64,000 nt of DNA, taken from positions 806,001 to 870,000 of the forward strand of contig CAWIHS010000001.1 in NCBI GenBank assembly GCA_963836005.1. The letters run 5' to 3'. Made by a program: the position numbers and the translations under genes. Of this stretch, positions 1 through 9,080 are shown piece after piece. Each line of letters begins with the position of its first letter. The stretch's first letter is position 1. The notes beneath the pieces were generated by a model. That model was not told the origin of the DNA. It worked only from the letters and a program-made list of their open reading frames with translations, and made no database searches. This DNA comes from CAWIHS01 sp963836005 (lineage in GTDB: Bacteria; Pseudomonadota; Gammaproteobacteria; GRL18).

Positions 1-2
1 TA

Positions 3-1991
3 AAATCGACGCTTGGCTATTTGCCTGATGAAGTTTTGGGAAAAACACCTTTTGACTTCATGGATCCTGATGAAGCAGAGAAGATAAGCCTGATATATAA
101 GCAATTAATTTTAAATAGAGAGAAAATTGTCAATCTGGTCAATATTAATCGTCATAAGGATGGACAAAAAATATACCTGCAGACCAATGCTACTCCTTAT
201 TTTGACAAAACAGGCATACTACTAGGTTATCGCGGTATTGATAAGGATATTACTCAGATGCACTATGCCACTAAACATCTCGAAGACCAGAAGTTCTTTC
301 TGCAGTCTATTATCGATGGTATCAGTGACCCAGTGATGGTTATCCGCAGGGATTTTGAAATTTTACTGATGAATGCATCAGTCAGAAAAAAGCTGGAACA
401 GCGCTTTATTTCGAATATAGAGCATATCAAATGTTATGAGATTTTACATAACCGCAGCACACCTTGCGATGGGGTTTATACTCATTGCCCAATGTCTGTG
501 GTTATCAGTACCAAAAAACCTGTCACAGTCGTTCACTTCGATCCTGACAAACATGACAATAAAAAATACTTTGAACTCACTACATCCCCATTATTGGATA
601 AAGATAAAAACCATATGGGTGTCATTGAAGTTGTTCGCGATGTCACCTCACATTTGAAGACACAAAATAAGTTGCGAAAGCAAAAAAATATTCTTGATTA
701 TAAAGCGCATTATGACCATCTTACTGGACTTCCCAATCGAGATCTATTCTTAGACAGACTTTCACAGGCCATAAAAGCAGCACAGCGTTCTGCCTGTCTG
801 ATTGCAATACTTTTTATCGATCTCGACCACTTTAAAAAGATCAACGATTCACTTGGTCATCATGTAGGTGATGAAGTGCTTAAAGAAGCAAGCAGAAGAC
901 TGCAAAAACAGATACGTGAAACTGATACGGTAGCACGTCTTGGAGGAGATGAATTTACTGTGATCCTTGATGCATTGCATGATACCAATGTGCTTATTGA
1001 TATTGTCCAAAATATGATTGATGCAATGAATAAACCCATTCAAATAGATGAGCATCTGCTTTATTCAACCATTAGTATTGGCATTACCATTTTTCCAGAT
1101 GATGGCAGCATCAGTGATATTTTGCTGAAAAATGCGGATACGGCTATGTATAAAGCTAAAGATGAAGGACGAAATACTTATCGTTTCTATACTGAAGAGA
1201 TGACCGAGAAAGCGTTTGAACGTATCGTTATGGAAACCAACTTCCGCCAGGCATTGGATAATGAATACTTTATTGTTTATTATCAACCGCAGATCAATGG
1301 TGAGAGTGGTGAACTTATTGGGATGGAAGCACTGATAAGATGGAAACACGAGACTATGGGAATGGTCTCGCCAGCCAAGTTTATCTCGCTTGCAGTAGAG
1401 ACTGGGCTTATCGTACCACTTGATCAGTGGACGATGCGAACGACGATGAAGCAGATGGTGAAGTGGTATGCCGAAGGTCTTAATCCAGGGGTTCTGGCAC
1501 TCAATCTGGCGATGAAACAGCTTCATCAAAAAGAATTTATTGATCTGCTTGCCACCATGCTGAAAGAAACGGGATGCAAGCCTGAGTGGCTTGAATTGGA
1601 AGTTACTGAAGGTCAGATCATGACCAATCCAGATAATGCTATTGCTATGCTCGATCAGATTAGCGGTATGGGCATCGATTTGGCTATTGATGATTTTGGC
1701 ACAGGCTATTCTTCACTGTCATATCTGAAACGGCTTCCGATTGACAAATTAAAGATTGATCGATCTTTTGTAAAAAATTTACCAGATGATATGGATGATG
1801 CTGCTATTGTCAGGTCAATTATTGCGCTCTCTCAAAATTTAAACTTGAAGGTCATTGCCGAAGGGGTTGAGACTGAAGCCCAGAAAGCATTTTTAGTCGC
1901 ACACGGTTGCCCAAACATTCAGGGTTATCTTTATGCTAAACCCATGACAGTTGATGAGATGGAAATGTATCTGCAGAAATCAGGAATATAA
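3..1991 (+). CDS. PAS-PAS-GGDEF-EAL diguanylate cyclase/phosphodiesterase, 5' partial
   Basis: Cyclic-di-GMP turnover protein cut by the window edge; the frame is open from base 3, so the TTG at 21 is not a credible start. Visible order, numbered from that TTG: end of one PAS domain (about 1-80), a second PAS domain (about 90-210) carrying a Cys cluster (PCDGVYTHCP), GGDEF domain with intact GGDEF at 308-312 and an RxxD inhibitory site (RETD, 299-302) five residues upstream, then EAL domain with EAL at 436-438 and DDFGTG. Catalytic signatures of both output domains are kept, so either or both activities are possible; that is family inference. The missing N-terminus probably holds more sensory or membrane segments. 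Confidence 0.93.
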   Translation, partial: KSTLGYLPDEVLGKTPFDFMDPDEAEKISLIYKQLILNREKIVNLVNINRHKDGQKIYLQTNATPYFDKTGILLGYRGIDKDITQMHYATKHLEDQKFFLQSIIDGISDPVMVIRRDFEILLMNASVRKKLEQRFISNIEHIKCYEILHNRSTPCDGVYTHCPMSVVISTKKPVTVVHFDPDKHDNKKYFELTTSPLLDKDKNHMGVIEVVRDVTSHLKTQNKLRKQKNILDYKAHYDHLTGLPNRDLFLDRLSQAIKAAQRSACLIAILFIDLDHFKKINDSLGHHVGDEVLKEASRRLQKQIRETDTVARLGGDEFTVILDALHDTNVLIDIVQNMIDAMNKPIQIDEHLLYSTISIGITIFPDDGSISDILLKNADTAMYKAKDEGRNTYRFYTEEMTEKAFERIVMETNFRQALDNEYFIVYYQPQINGESGELIGMEALIRWKHETMGMVSPAKFISLAVETGLIVPLDQWTMRTTMKQMVKWYAEGLNPGVLALNLAMKQLHQKEFIDLLATMLKETGCKPEWLELEVTEGQIMTNPDNAIAMLDQISGMGIDLAIDDFGTGYSSLSYLKRLPIDKLKIDRSFVKNLPDDMDDAAIVRSIIALSQNLNLKVIAEGVETEAQKAFLVAHGCPNIQGYLYAKPMTVDEMEMYLQKSGI

Positions 1992-2149
1992 TATCAGTCC
2001 ATCATCAACTGCTGCCATATTATTCCCCCCTTAAGCATACCCCGGTTATCACGAAAAATATCTGAAATTATATTCTTCGAATAGCTGCAATTGCTCATAA
2101 TTTACCGATACCAGATCTAACATGAATGACTGCCAGCTGAAAACCACGA

Positions 2150-2956
2150 CTATTTCTGGTAAACGAATGCCGTCTTGGTCATGGACTTGGGATCCAGCCA
2201 ATCACCAAGATTGTTCTGTATTGCAATAAAGGCGTTATAGGCGCGCTGTGCCATCTTGGCGCTGTAGCTGTCTTCATCGCCCTGGTATTTGAACGAAAAC
2301 TCCGCGATAATCGGTTTGTCATCTGTTTCATCGGCATACCAGATAGTCAATGAACACTCGGCGGGTACCTCTGGATCCTTGCGGATCTGGAAGCTAGTAC
2401 CCTTGGCGACCAACTCGTAGGCGGTAAAACCACGCACTGTTTCCAGTTCCTCGTCTTGCGGAAACTCATCAACTGCCAAGGCCAGGCCGGGGTAGATATC
2501 CGCCACATCGCCGAGCTTGTCGAAGCTGGTATCGGCAGGTACAACGGTATTACTGGAAAAGCTGTACACTTTCTGAAATTCCGGCTTAATGTCTTCCTCG
2601 AACTTCATGTCCCCTTCAAAATCTTCGGCCGGCTTCATATCTCTATCCTGGCTGATATAGCGATCGGCGTGGCGGAACTTCAGCGTCACTGTGCGTTCAG
2701 CCTTGTCCAGGTCAATCCGCTCACGGACCACGTAGTCATGGGACCTAAGCCAATGCTCTCTGGTGTCCAGGAAACGCACCTGGCGCCGTTTTTGCTCAAC
2801 CTCTTCGGTACCACTGACGGCGATCGCATGCGGCACAATGATAGCAGCTAGCTCACTCCATAAGGTATGGGCCCTATCACGCAGGGCCTCCCTGTCACCG
2901 TTAAACTTCGATGCCCTCAGCATCAGTTTGTATTCGCGAGAGTTTATGCTTTTCAT
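2150..2956 (-). CDS. Conserved hypothetical protein, possible CYTH-like fold
   Basis: A soluble 268-residue protein with no signal peptide or membrane segment. Alternating charged residues on predicted strands (REYKLML near the N-terminus, VRERI, TLKFRH, KFEEDI, AEFSFKY) resemble the tunnel-forming pattern of CYTH/triphosphate tunnel enzymes, but I do not recognise a close family, so the fold is a suggestion only. The start ATG at 2956 is preceded by an AGGAAAC stretch. The coding sequence is clearly richer in G+C than the gene upstream at 3-1991 and shares this bias with the next minus-strand gene (3150-4727), which suggests both arrived together or come from a different compositional background. 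Confidence 0.7.
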   Translation of the reverse strand: MKSINSREYKLMLRASKFNGDREALRDRAHTLWSELAAIIVPHAIAVSGTEEVEQKRRQVRFLDTREHWLRSHDYVVRERIDLDKAERTVTLKFRHADRYISQDRDMKPAEDFEGDMKFEEDIKPEFQKVYSFSSNTVVPADTSFDKLGDVADIYPGLALAVDEFPQDEELETVRGFTAYELVAKGTSFQIRKDPEVPAECSLTIWYADETDDKPIIAEFSFKYQGDEDSYSAKMAQRAYNAFIAIQNNLGDWLDPKSMTKTAFVYQK

Positions 2957-3149
2957 ATTGTTTCCTTGTTAGAGAGCGTGAAATTCGGAGATCGGCCTGG
3001 TCAGATCTGCAAATCAGCAGGTTTCTGGTGACAACTATCGATGAATTTTCTCTGTGACCGCACCACGCTTATGACGATGGATAACAGCTTAAAGGATATA
3101 GCTATCAAAATCCTGGGCAAAGCTATCAAGTTACAGTCCTGGAGATTAT

Positions 3150-4727
3150 CTAGCCGACCATGGCAGCAGCAGCGGCCGGAGTGGAAAAATCATAATAAAA
3201 AAAGGCGCTGACCAGGCCGGCAATACCGATAATCACCACAGGTCCGAGCAGCTTTTTGAACAGCCCTTTGTCACCCAGCGAGAAGACCAGCAACAGCTTC
3301 ATGAAAGTATTCGCAATCGCACCCAGTACCGCATTGAAGGCCGCCCAGTCCAGCGTGATCAGACCGTCCTGCTGGGCGTTGCTGACTGAGAACGCAATCG
3401 CATCCGCGTCGGTCAAACCGCTTACCAGTGCAACCACCGGCAACCAGGTTCCACCCAGATAGGTGATCGCCAGACGGGTAAGCATCAGTATGGTCGCGAA
3501 GACCAGGGCAAAACTTAAGGCCGATCTGAGACTGAACGGATTATTGAGTGTCAGGGGTTCCGCTTTCGATTTGTCATTACGGGTACGGAAAAAATACCAT
3601 ACCGCCACTCCTAAGCCGGTCAAGGCCATCACCATAATCGGTACCACCATGCGTGCCATTAAGGCCTGATTGACCACCGCGATCTGCATCAGCAGACGTG
3701 GGAACATTACCGTAGAAGCAAGCAGAATGGCAACTGCGAAGTGTCGGTTCAATGCCGGTGATTCTATACTGCGACGGGCAAAACTAAGTGTAGTAACCGT
3801 GCTCGACGCTAATCCACCGATTAGCCCGGTCAGCCCGATACCGGCGCTGCTGCCGAATACCTTCACCAGCACATAACCAATGAAGCTGATGAATGAAACC
3901 AGGATGACGATCAGCCATACCTTATAAGGCCGAATCGCGGACAGCATCACCGACACCAGCCTGATACCAAACTCTGCTCGCAGTTTAGCTCCTGGCTGGA
4001 TGCGCTTCAACTCATCACCGTAATAGCGCCCGGTCATCTCGAAGCGGGAGATACTCAATACCTCCAACTGACCGAGAAAGTTCCCTTTGTCGGTGTATAT
4101 GCCGATGTGCTCACCGGTTTCATAGTCAGCACCAGGCACCAGATCCACGGTCACCAACTGTTGCTTGTCCTGGATCTTTTCAACCTCACCCAGAGGAAAG
4201 CTGAGGTATTGATCTAAAGAACCATGAGGCAGCACCGGCAGGATAATAAAGCTTATCACTAACAATTTTAACGCGGCGTCGAGCTCGAAGCTCTTGACGT
4301 TGCGGCGAAATACCCCGATAGGACCTGCCTGTGATAAGACTGCCAGGATCACTATGCTCACCGCGATGGCAATCGCTATTGAGCCCTCGATGACCAAAGC
4401 CCCGAGGAAGAAAGTCAGTAACGCCGCCGCCTCGGTCGTAACTCCCGGATCACCATCCGGATCACGCAGGAAATCGCTCCAGTAGCCGCTGAACAACAGC
4501 ACCAGAAAGCCGACAAAACCTGCTAGTAATATCAGCAGATTATCGAATTCAAGCGCAACGAAGGTGGATATAGCTCCTAGCAGCGCAAACAGCACGAAAT
4601 CGCGTAGACTGGTATGTTTCTGAGTTTCTTCCTCTATACCAATAGAGCGTTCCAGGCCAATGGCAAAGCCAAGCAGTGCCGCAAGGCCGAAACGCAGAAA
4701 GAGATCAATCAGTACTGGATCTTTCAT
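3150..4727 (-). CDS. MgtC/SapB family membrane protein with DUF4010 domain
   Basis: An integral membrane protein of 525 residues. Residues about 8-145 form the MgtC/SapB domain with the GLERSIG signature after the first helix and the SLRDFVLFALLGA segment. A soluble insert of roughly 70 residues (about 185-255) follows, then a second membrane block matching DUF4010, including VSGLTDADAIAFS near residue 440. The family is commonly annotated as Mg2+ transport-related but its biochemical activity is not established; I infer only an inner-membrane location. GC-rich relative to the rest of the window. A hairpin with a T run lies about 80 bases upstream of the start on the same strand (4809-4832) and could attenuate it. 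Confidence 0.88.
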   Translation of the reverse strand: MKDPVLIDLFLRFGLAALLGFAIGLERSIGIEEETQKHTSLRDFVLFALLGAISTFVALEFDNLLILLAGFVGFLVLLFSGYWSDFLRDPDGDPGVTTEAAALLTFFLGALVIEGSIAIAIAVSIVILAVLSQAGPIGVFRRNVKSFELDAALKLLVISFIILPVLPHGSLDQYLSFPLGEVEKIQDKQQLVTVDLVPGADYETGEHIGIYTDKGNFLGQLEVLSISRFEMTGRYYGDELKRIQPGAKLRAEFGIRLVSVMLSAIRPYKVWLIVILVSFISFIGYVLVKVFGSSAGIGLTGLIGGLASSTVTTLSFARRSIESPALNRHFAVAILLASTVMFPRLLMQIAVVNQALMARMVVPIMVMALTGLGVAVWYFFRTRNDKSKAEPLTLNNPFSLRSALSFALVFATILMLTRLAITYLGGTWLPVVALVSGLTDADAIAFSVSNAQQDGLITLDWAAFNAVLGAIANTFMKLLLVFSLGDKGLFKKLLGPVVIIGIAGLVSAFFYYDFSTPAAAAAMVG

Positions 4728-5141
4728 AGTGGAGCTTATCCTGAAGCATCACAAATTACATGCACAATCGCTTGTCTACTGAATCCAGGCCTCGAGGTTA
4801 TGAGTACAAAAAAGCCGGTGGTGTCACCACCCTGAATGCCTGATCAAAAAAAGTATAGGAAATTCAATGCTAATTTTCAAACTGTAAGGCAAATATTTTA
4901 AAAGTCAGGTTTTGTTTCTGAGATGGTTTTTTGGTCCTGATTGAACGTTCTATGCTTGAGATTCAGTGAGATTCATACTTGCCGGTTCAAAAGCTCTTCA
5001 ATGGTGAATTTTCGACTGCATAGACCCTGTTGATAAGAATAGTGAAATAAAGTTCAGTGAATTGTGATTAGGTTCTATACCATAAGAATAGTGGTTATTC
5101 TCCATCAATCACTGGATTCTTCGAATTCCTGGACTTGATTT
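4728..5141. other. Intergenic region without a gene
   Basis: About 410 bases between two minus-strand genes. Apart from the hairpin at 4809-4832, I see no coding potential, tRNA or clear repeat. The composition drops from GC-rich to AT-rich near 4850, marking the edge of the GC-rich gene pair. Confidence 0.5.
4809..4832 (-). terminator. Putative intrinsic terminator or leader attenuator
   Basis: Read on the minus strand the sequence is GGTGGTGACACCACC, then GGC and six T. It sits about 310 bases past the stop of the secreted-protein gene and about 80 bases before the MgtC-like start. It could end the upstream transcript or act as an attenuator in the MgtC-like leader. The perfect stem is short with a tight loop, so confidence is modest. 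Confidence 0.4.
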
Positions 5142-6848
5142 CTATCGTTCTCCATGAAAATGGATAGAACCTTTACATACATAAGGCACTTGATTTCTTA
5201 AACCAGGGGCTCCTACCTCTATCGTTACTAAATATAACACGTTAGCCTTAGCCTCTATACTTGTGACATCGGAATCTGCTGCTTTACCCTTAAGGTCGCT
5301 TATAATGCCACATGATACCAGTGTGCAATTAATGGCTGTTTCACCACAAATGTCCGATTCATAAAATAAATAACCGCATTTTGATACATCTTCAGTACTG
5401 GCTGACAAGTCAAATTCACCTGTATTACCATTCCATGTCCCCTTCATGATAAGGTCGATTGCGTTCGAATAGGATGCCTCAATATAGCTGCTATCTTCAG
5501 CACGTGGATGACTAATTTGTACATTGTATGGAATTTCCAGATCCTCTGGCGGAGGTATAGGTACACCACCTGCATAACTGCAACTTTGAGACTCTGTACT
5601 AGAATCCAAATGCCATAAACCAGCAATCTTTTTATTGTCACATTTATTTTTAAGAGAGTAGAGACGTTCTTGAATTACTTCATAAGAAAAAAAGTGTTTA
5701 TCATTTCTGCAATTCTCAAGGCCCAGCAACTGTAACAATTCAATTCGATCAAAGAAGGAATTTTTGTAGCTACCACAGGGGTCTTGAGGTATAGGTCCTG
5801 CTAAAAAAGCCGCACAATCTGCGCTGATCATAGCTTGCGCTTCTTCCCAGGCCTGATCTGCAGTATCTCCAGAACCCAGGATTTGGGCAATGGCCGAAAA
5901 TTCCATAAGACCTTTTACAGTGTCATAAGTATCATGCCAACCGGCGTCTAATCTTGACTGATTTGCAATCACATTTACGACGTTTAATATTTCTTTCTTC
6001 GAGGCAACACCCGCAGCATTAATTGTACTGAAATGGTTAATATCTCCTTGCAGTTCATTTAAGCTAAAATCACGTTCTGCGAGCGGCAAGGCCAGTTGTG
6101 CGTCTTTCACATGAAAGAGTGCTGAAGATTCTGGTTTGGTCAGAGGCGTGGCAAACTTGACTTTGAGTCTCGCAGGTTTTTCCAGCATGAGACCCTGTGG
6201 TGACAGCACTATACCGGGTAATAAATTGTTCTCGAATGGACTGGACACAATTGAATTTAGAGCAGTGATAGTAATATTGGTGGACTCTTTGAGGCTGTTC
6301 TCAGGAAACGTCAGGCTGATCTCATCACCACGAGAGTTGGTAACATTTAATTTACCACCTGCCAATGCGTCAATCAAACGGCTGTCATTTGGAAGGTTCG
6401 TATCCAATATAGTGAGTTCAACTGTATCAACATCAAGCTGATCCCAGGTAATGGCACCATCCATGGCTGTATCAACTGCAAAATAAAATGCGTACTTTCC
6501 AGAAGGCAGAACCGAAGCAGGAAAATTCATTAGATTTATCTTTTGTAAAGGCTGCAGCGCTGTCTGAACCACGGGTACAACGAGGTTAGTCCAGCCTGTT
6601 GCTGAATAGAAAAAAACGCCAAAAGGCGTATTAACTGCCAGAAACCAATCTGCATTGTCGTTCCTGCCAACAGGGTCTAACTGCACGGAAACAGAGATAT
6701 TCTCTTCTGCGGGTATAAATCTTAAGTGTCCATCGAGAGCATTTATTTTGATATCAGGCTCAGTAAACTGACCGTAAATCATGGAAGCGGAAAACAATAG
6801 AGTGGCTATTAACCCACGGGTTATTTTTTGAATTACACCATATCTCAT
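5142..6848 (-). CDS. Secreted hypothetical protein with ZU5-like segment
   Basis: About 568 residues beginning with a signal peptide (positive start MRYGVIQK, hydrophobic LIATLLFSASMIYG). The start at 6848 is preferred because GGAG lies six bases ahead; the longer reading from 6878 begins inside a repeat remnant and lacks a good ribosome site. Residues near 155-215 (GDEISLTFPENSLKES and what follows) look like a ZU5-type beta domain, preceded by a short beta region common in secreted proteins (SGKYAFYFAVD). The C-terminal half holds many Cys, probably disulfide-bonded in the periplasm or outside the cell. No catalytic motif is recognised. Monocistronic by spacing. Confidence 0.75.
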   Translation of the reverse strand: MRYGVIQKITRGLIATLLFSASMIYGQFTEPDIKINALDGHLRFIPAEENISVSVQLDPVGRNDNADWFLAVNTPFGVFFYSATGWTNLVVPVVQTALQPLQKINLMNFPASVLPSGKYAFYFAVDTAMDGAITWDQLDVDTVELTILDTNLPNDSRLIDALAGGKLNVTNSRGDEISLTFPENSLKESTNITITALNSIVSSPFENNLLPGIVLSPQGLMLEKPARLKVKFATPLTKPESSALFHVKDAQLALPLAERDFSLNELQGDINHFSTINAAGVASKKEILNVVNVIANQSRLDAGWHDTYDTVKGLMEFSAIAQILGSGDTADQAWEEAQAMISADCAAFLAGPIPQDPCGSYKNSFFDRIELLQLLGLENCRNDKHFFSYEVIQERLYSLKNKCDNKKIAGLWHLDSSTESQSCSYAGGVPIPPPEDLEIPYNVQISHPRAEDSSYIEASYSNAIDLIMKGTWNGNTGEFDLSASTEDVSKCGYLFYESDICGETAINCTLVSCGIISDLKGKAADSDVTSIEAKANVLYLVTIEVGAPGLRNQVPYVCKGSIHFHGER

Positions 6849-6864
6849 AACTAACTCCATATTT

Positions 6865-6946
6865 CCTGAAAAATTCATTTAAACCTGCTGCAAGCGTCTA
6901 ATGCAAAGCATCTTCATAACTTTGCAGAACATTCTTGAATGCAGGA
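6865..6946 (+). repeat. Remnant of TIR element (CCTrAA...AAACCTrCTGCrAGCG family)
   Basis: Starts CCTGAAAAATTCATTTAAAC and continues with CTGCAAGCGTCTAATGCA, closely matching the left end of the small inverted-repeat element at 41676-41851 over roughly 80 bases, including the AGAACATT stretch. Only one end is recognisable here. It abuts and slightly enters the 5' end of the secreted-protein gene on the other strand. Confidence 0.6.
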
Positions 6947-7646
6947 GTGTATTGGCCAGGGAAATAATTACGACCGGCAGTATCATGGAGTTAAAAAGCT
7001 GGAGTGATCACTCTTATTATCTTCATTCAAGTTTCCGCCTTACTAAAGAATATGATACCTCAGGCTCAACCTCCCAGGAGAGTTCCTTCACCGGGGTCTC
7101 TGAAACTAAAAACTTGCAATACTCCACCGCACAAAGAACTTTTTTATCATGCGCTCTTAACTATTAATTTCAACGCATAATCCATACCAGAATTATTTTC
7201 CTTATAGATATCAGACTGATAATACCTTAGAAAATTAGTTCGCTACTATTTATTGTAAAATTTTCTGACACTCTTCCATCCGATATTCAATCCAGCTTAG
7301 CACTGCCTTTTACTATTGCAAAATGGCCAGAATATTACGGCTAAACTGGTTGATAAGTGAAAACTCGTGCCAGTATTGAAATCTTGATATTATGTCGTTT
7401 ACAGTCAGTCAATAAACATTTTGAGCGGTTAATTAATACAGGTCAGGCAGTCCAGTGATAATTTTGCATGTGCCGTCGTTGATAAATCCTGCACTTGAAC
7501 CCATGATAAATAATGCAAAGGCAACACAGTCTATAAATTAAAGCTGAGCTTTAACTTTCCTGTACTGCGTTTCAACATGAACAAGGCTAGATGCCATTGA
7601 ACAAAAATATAATTTCGCCTGTTCGCTACAGGCCGAGGAGAATACC
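6947..7646. other. Long intergenic region, no gene recognised
   Basis: About 700 bases between the repeat remnant and the DUF4342 gene. An open frame at 6901-7167 exists but has no ribosome site, low-complexity composition and starts inside the repeat remnant, so I do not call it. No tRNA-like T-arm or strong terminator was seen. Confidence 0.45.
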
Positions 7647-7976
7647 ATGAATGATGAACTAGATAAGAAAAAAGATCCTGACTGGGAAGACAAAATAAAA
7701 GACACCGACTGGAAAGAAGAAATTTTAGTCGCCGGCGGTGAGCTGGTTGATAGAATCAAGGAACTGGTCGCTGAAGGCAATGTCCGTAAACTGATCATTC
7801 GCAAACCTAATGGTGACAGTCTGCTGGAAATACCCCTTACCGCGGGTGTAGCGGTAGGTGGCGTAGTTACGATAATAGCTCCCGTACTTGCTGCAATTGG
7901 CGCGTTAGCGGCACTGATCAAAGACTTTAAACTGGAAATTATCCGCACTGACAAACTTGACGGAGATGATGAATAA
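7647..7976 (+). CDS. DUF4342 family protein
   Basis: A 109-residue protein with an acidic N-terminus (DPDWEDKIKDTDWKEE), a conserved charged core (ELVDRIKELVAEGNVRKLII), a short strand ending LLEIPLTAGV and one hydrophobic segment (about 68-92, rich in A, I, V). This is the layout of DUF4342 proteins, small predicted membrane-associated proteins of unknown role. Ribosome site AGGAG lies six bases before the ATG. It stands alone, with a small hairpin (TCTTATT-GAGC-AATAAGA) just after the stop. Function cannot be assigned. Confidence 0.82.
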   Translation: MNDELDKKKDPDWEDKIKDTDWKEEILVAGGELVDRIKELVAEGNVRKLIIRKPNGDSLLEIPLTAGVAVGGVVTIIAPVLAAIGALAALIKDFKLEIIRTDKLDGDDE

Positions 7977-8218
7977 GAATGCAGAAAGGAAGCTCTTATT
8001 GAGCAATAAGATATATTAATTTACTTTATAAGATAATGCATTTAAGCTACTGTTAAATAGTTTATTTATAATCATAACACCCCCACTAAAGACGCTGGTA
8101 AAGTATTTGCACATACTGGCATTAAATTACAAAATAATGCATGATAGCGTCTTTGTCTTATGACTGATTCTGCAACTTTTTTTAACCATTCTTATGCCTG
8201 ACATTTCCTGGAGATTTA

Positions 8219-9067
8219 ATGAAATTTACTGTTGATGAATTCAAGGCCTGGGACAATAAAAAAATAACCCTGCTGGGAATGTCAGGGGTTGGTAAAACTT
8301 ATCTTTCTACCCTGTTGAAGGATTCCGACTGGTTTCATTTTTCCGGTGATTATCGTATTGGTACCCGTTATCTTGACGAACCCATTATGGATATGATCAA
8401 ACAGCAGGCCATGCAGGTCCCTTTTTTAAAACAGCTGTTCAGAGGTAACTGGATATCCATTAAAAATAATATCAAAGTACATGATCTGGGGCCGGTACTC
8501 AGTTTTGTCGGCAAACTGGGAAACCCTGAACTGGGCGGCATGGAGCTTGAAACCTTCATCCAGCACCAGGCACTCTACCGGGAAGCAGAAATCGCCGCTA
8601 TGCACGATGTGCCCGACTTTATCAATAAGGCGCAGACTATCTACGGCTATCAGCATTTTGTCAATGATGTCGGCGGCAGCCTCTGTGAACTTGACGAACC
8701 TTCAGTGATTGACTCTCTGGTCAGGCATACTTACATTCTTTATATTCAGGTCACAGATAAGGAAGAGGAAGATAAACTCATTAGCCGTGCTCAAAGTGCA
8801 CCCAAGCCGTTGTATTACCGGCCAGAATTTTTACAGCAACAGCTGGCAATTTATTTACGGGAACACCACATTGAATATGCGGTACAGATGGATCCCGATG
8901 CATTCACCCGCTGGATCTTTCCGCGCCTGTTTCATTCACGTATTCCTCGTTATGATGCGATCTCCAAACCTTATGGATACACCGTTACTTCCAGAGAGGT
9001 CGCGCAAGTTAGAGATGAAAGGGATTTTCTGCAATTACTGGAAACTGCTATAAAGAGACAAACATAA
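8219..9067 (+). CDS. P-loop ATPase-like protein of unknown function
   Basis: A soluble 282-residue protein with a clear Walker A motif, GMSGVGKTYL, at residues about 19-28, followed by a nucleoside/shikimate-kinase-like beginning. A later VTDKEEED stretch with a following basic segment resembles a lid region. The substrate is unknown. It is preceded by a CTGGAG ribosome site and followed 13 bases later by metA, so the two are probably co-transcribed, which weakly suggests a metabolic or regulatory role. Annotators would likely call it a hypothetical ATPase. Confidence 0.75.
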   Translation: MKFTVDEFKAWDNKKITLLGMSGVGKTYLSTLLKDSDWFHFSGDYRIGTRYLDEPIMDMIKQQAMQVPFLKQLFRGNWISIKNNIKVHDLGPVLSFVGKLGNPELGGMELETFIQHQALYREAEIAAMHDVPDFINKAQTIYGYQHFVNDVGGSLCELDEPSVIDSLVRHTYILYIQVTDKEEEDKLISRAQSAPKPLYYRPEFLQQQLAIYLREHHIEYAVQMDPDAFTRWIFPRLFHSRIPRYDAISKPYGYTVTSREVAQVRDERDFLQLLETAIKRQT

Positions 9068-9080
9068 AGAGATAGTTAAT

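Noticed and set aside
1065..1529. 154-residue minus-strand frame inside the GGDEF-EAL gene
   Set aside because: Antisense to intact, well-conserved domains; no family resemblance.
6901..7167. 88-residue plus-strand open frame
   Set aside because: No ribosome site, Ser/Thr-rich uninformative product, and it starts inside a repeat remnant.
7538..7954. 138-residue minus-strand frame opposite the DUF4342 gene
   Set aside because: Low-complexity Ser-rich shadow of a real gene with a good ribosome site on the other strand.
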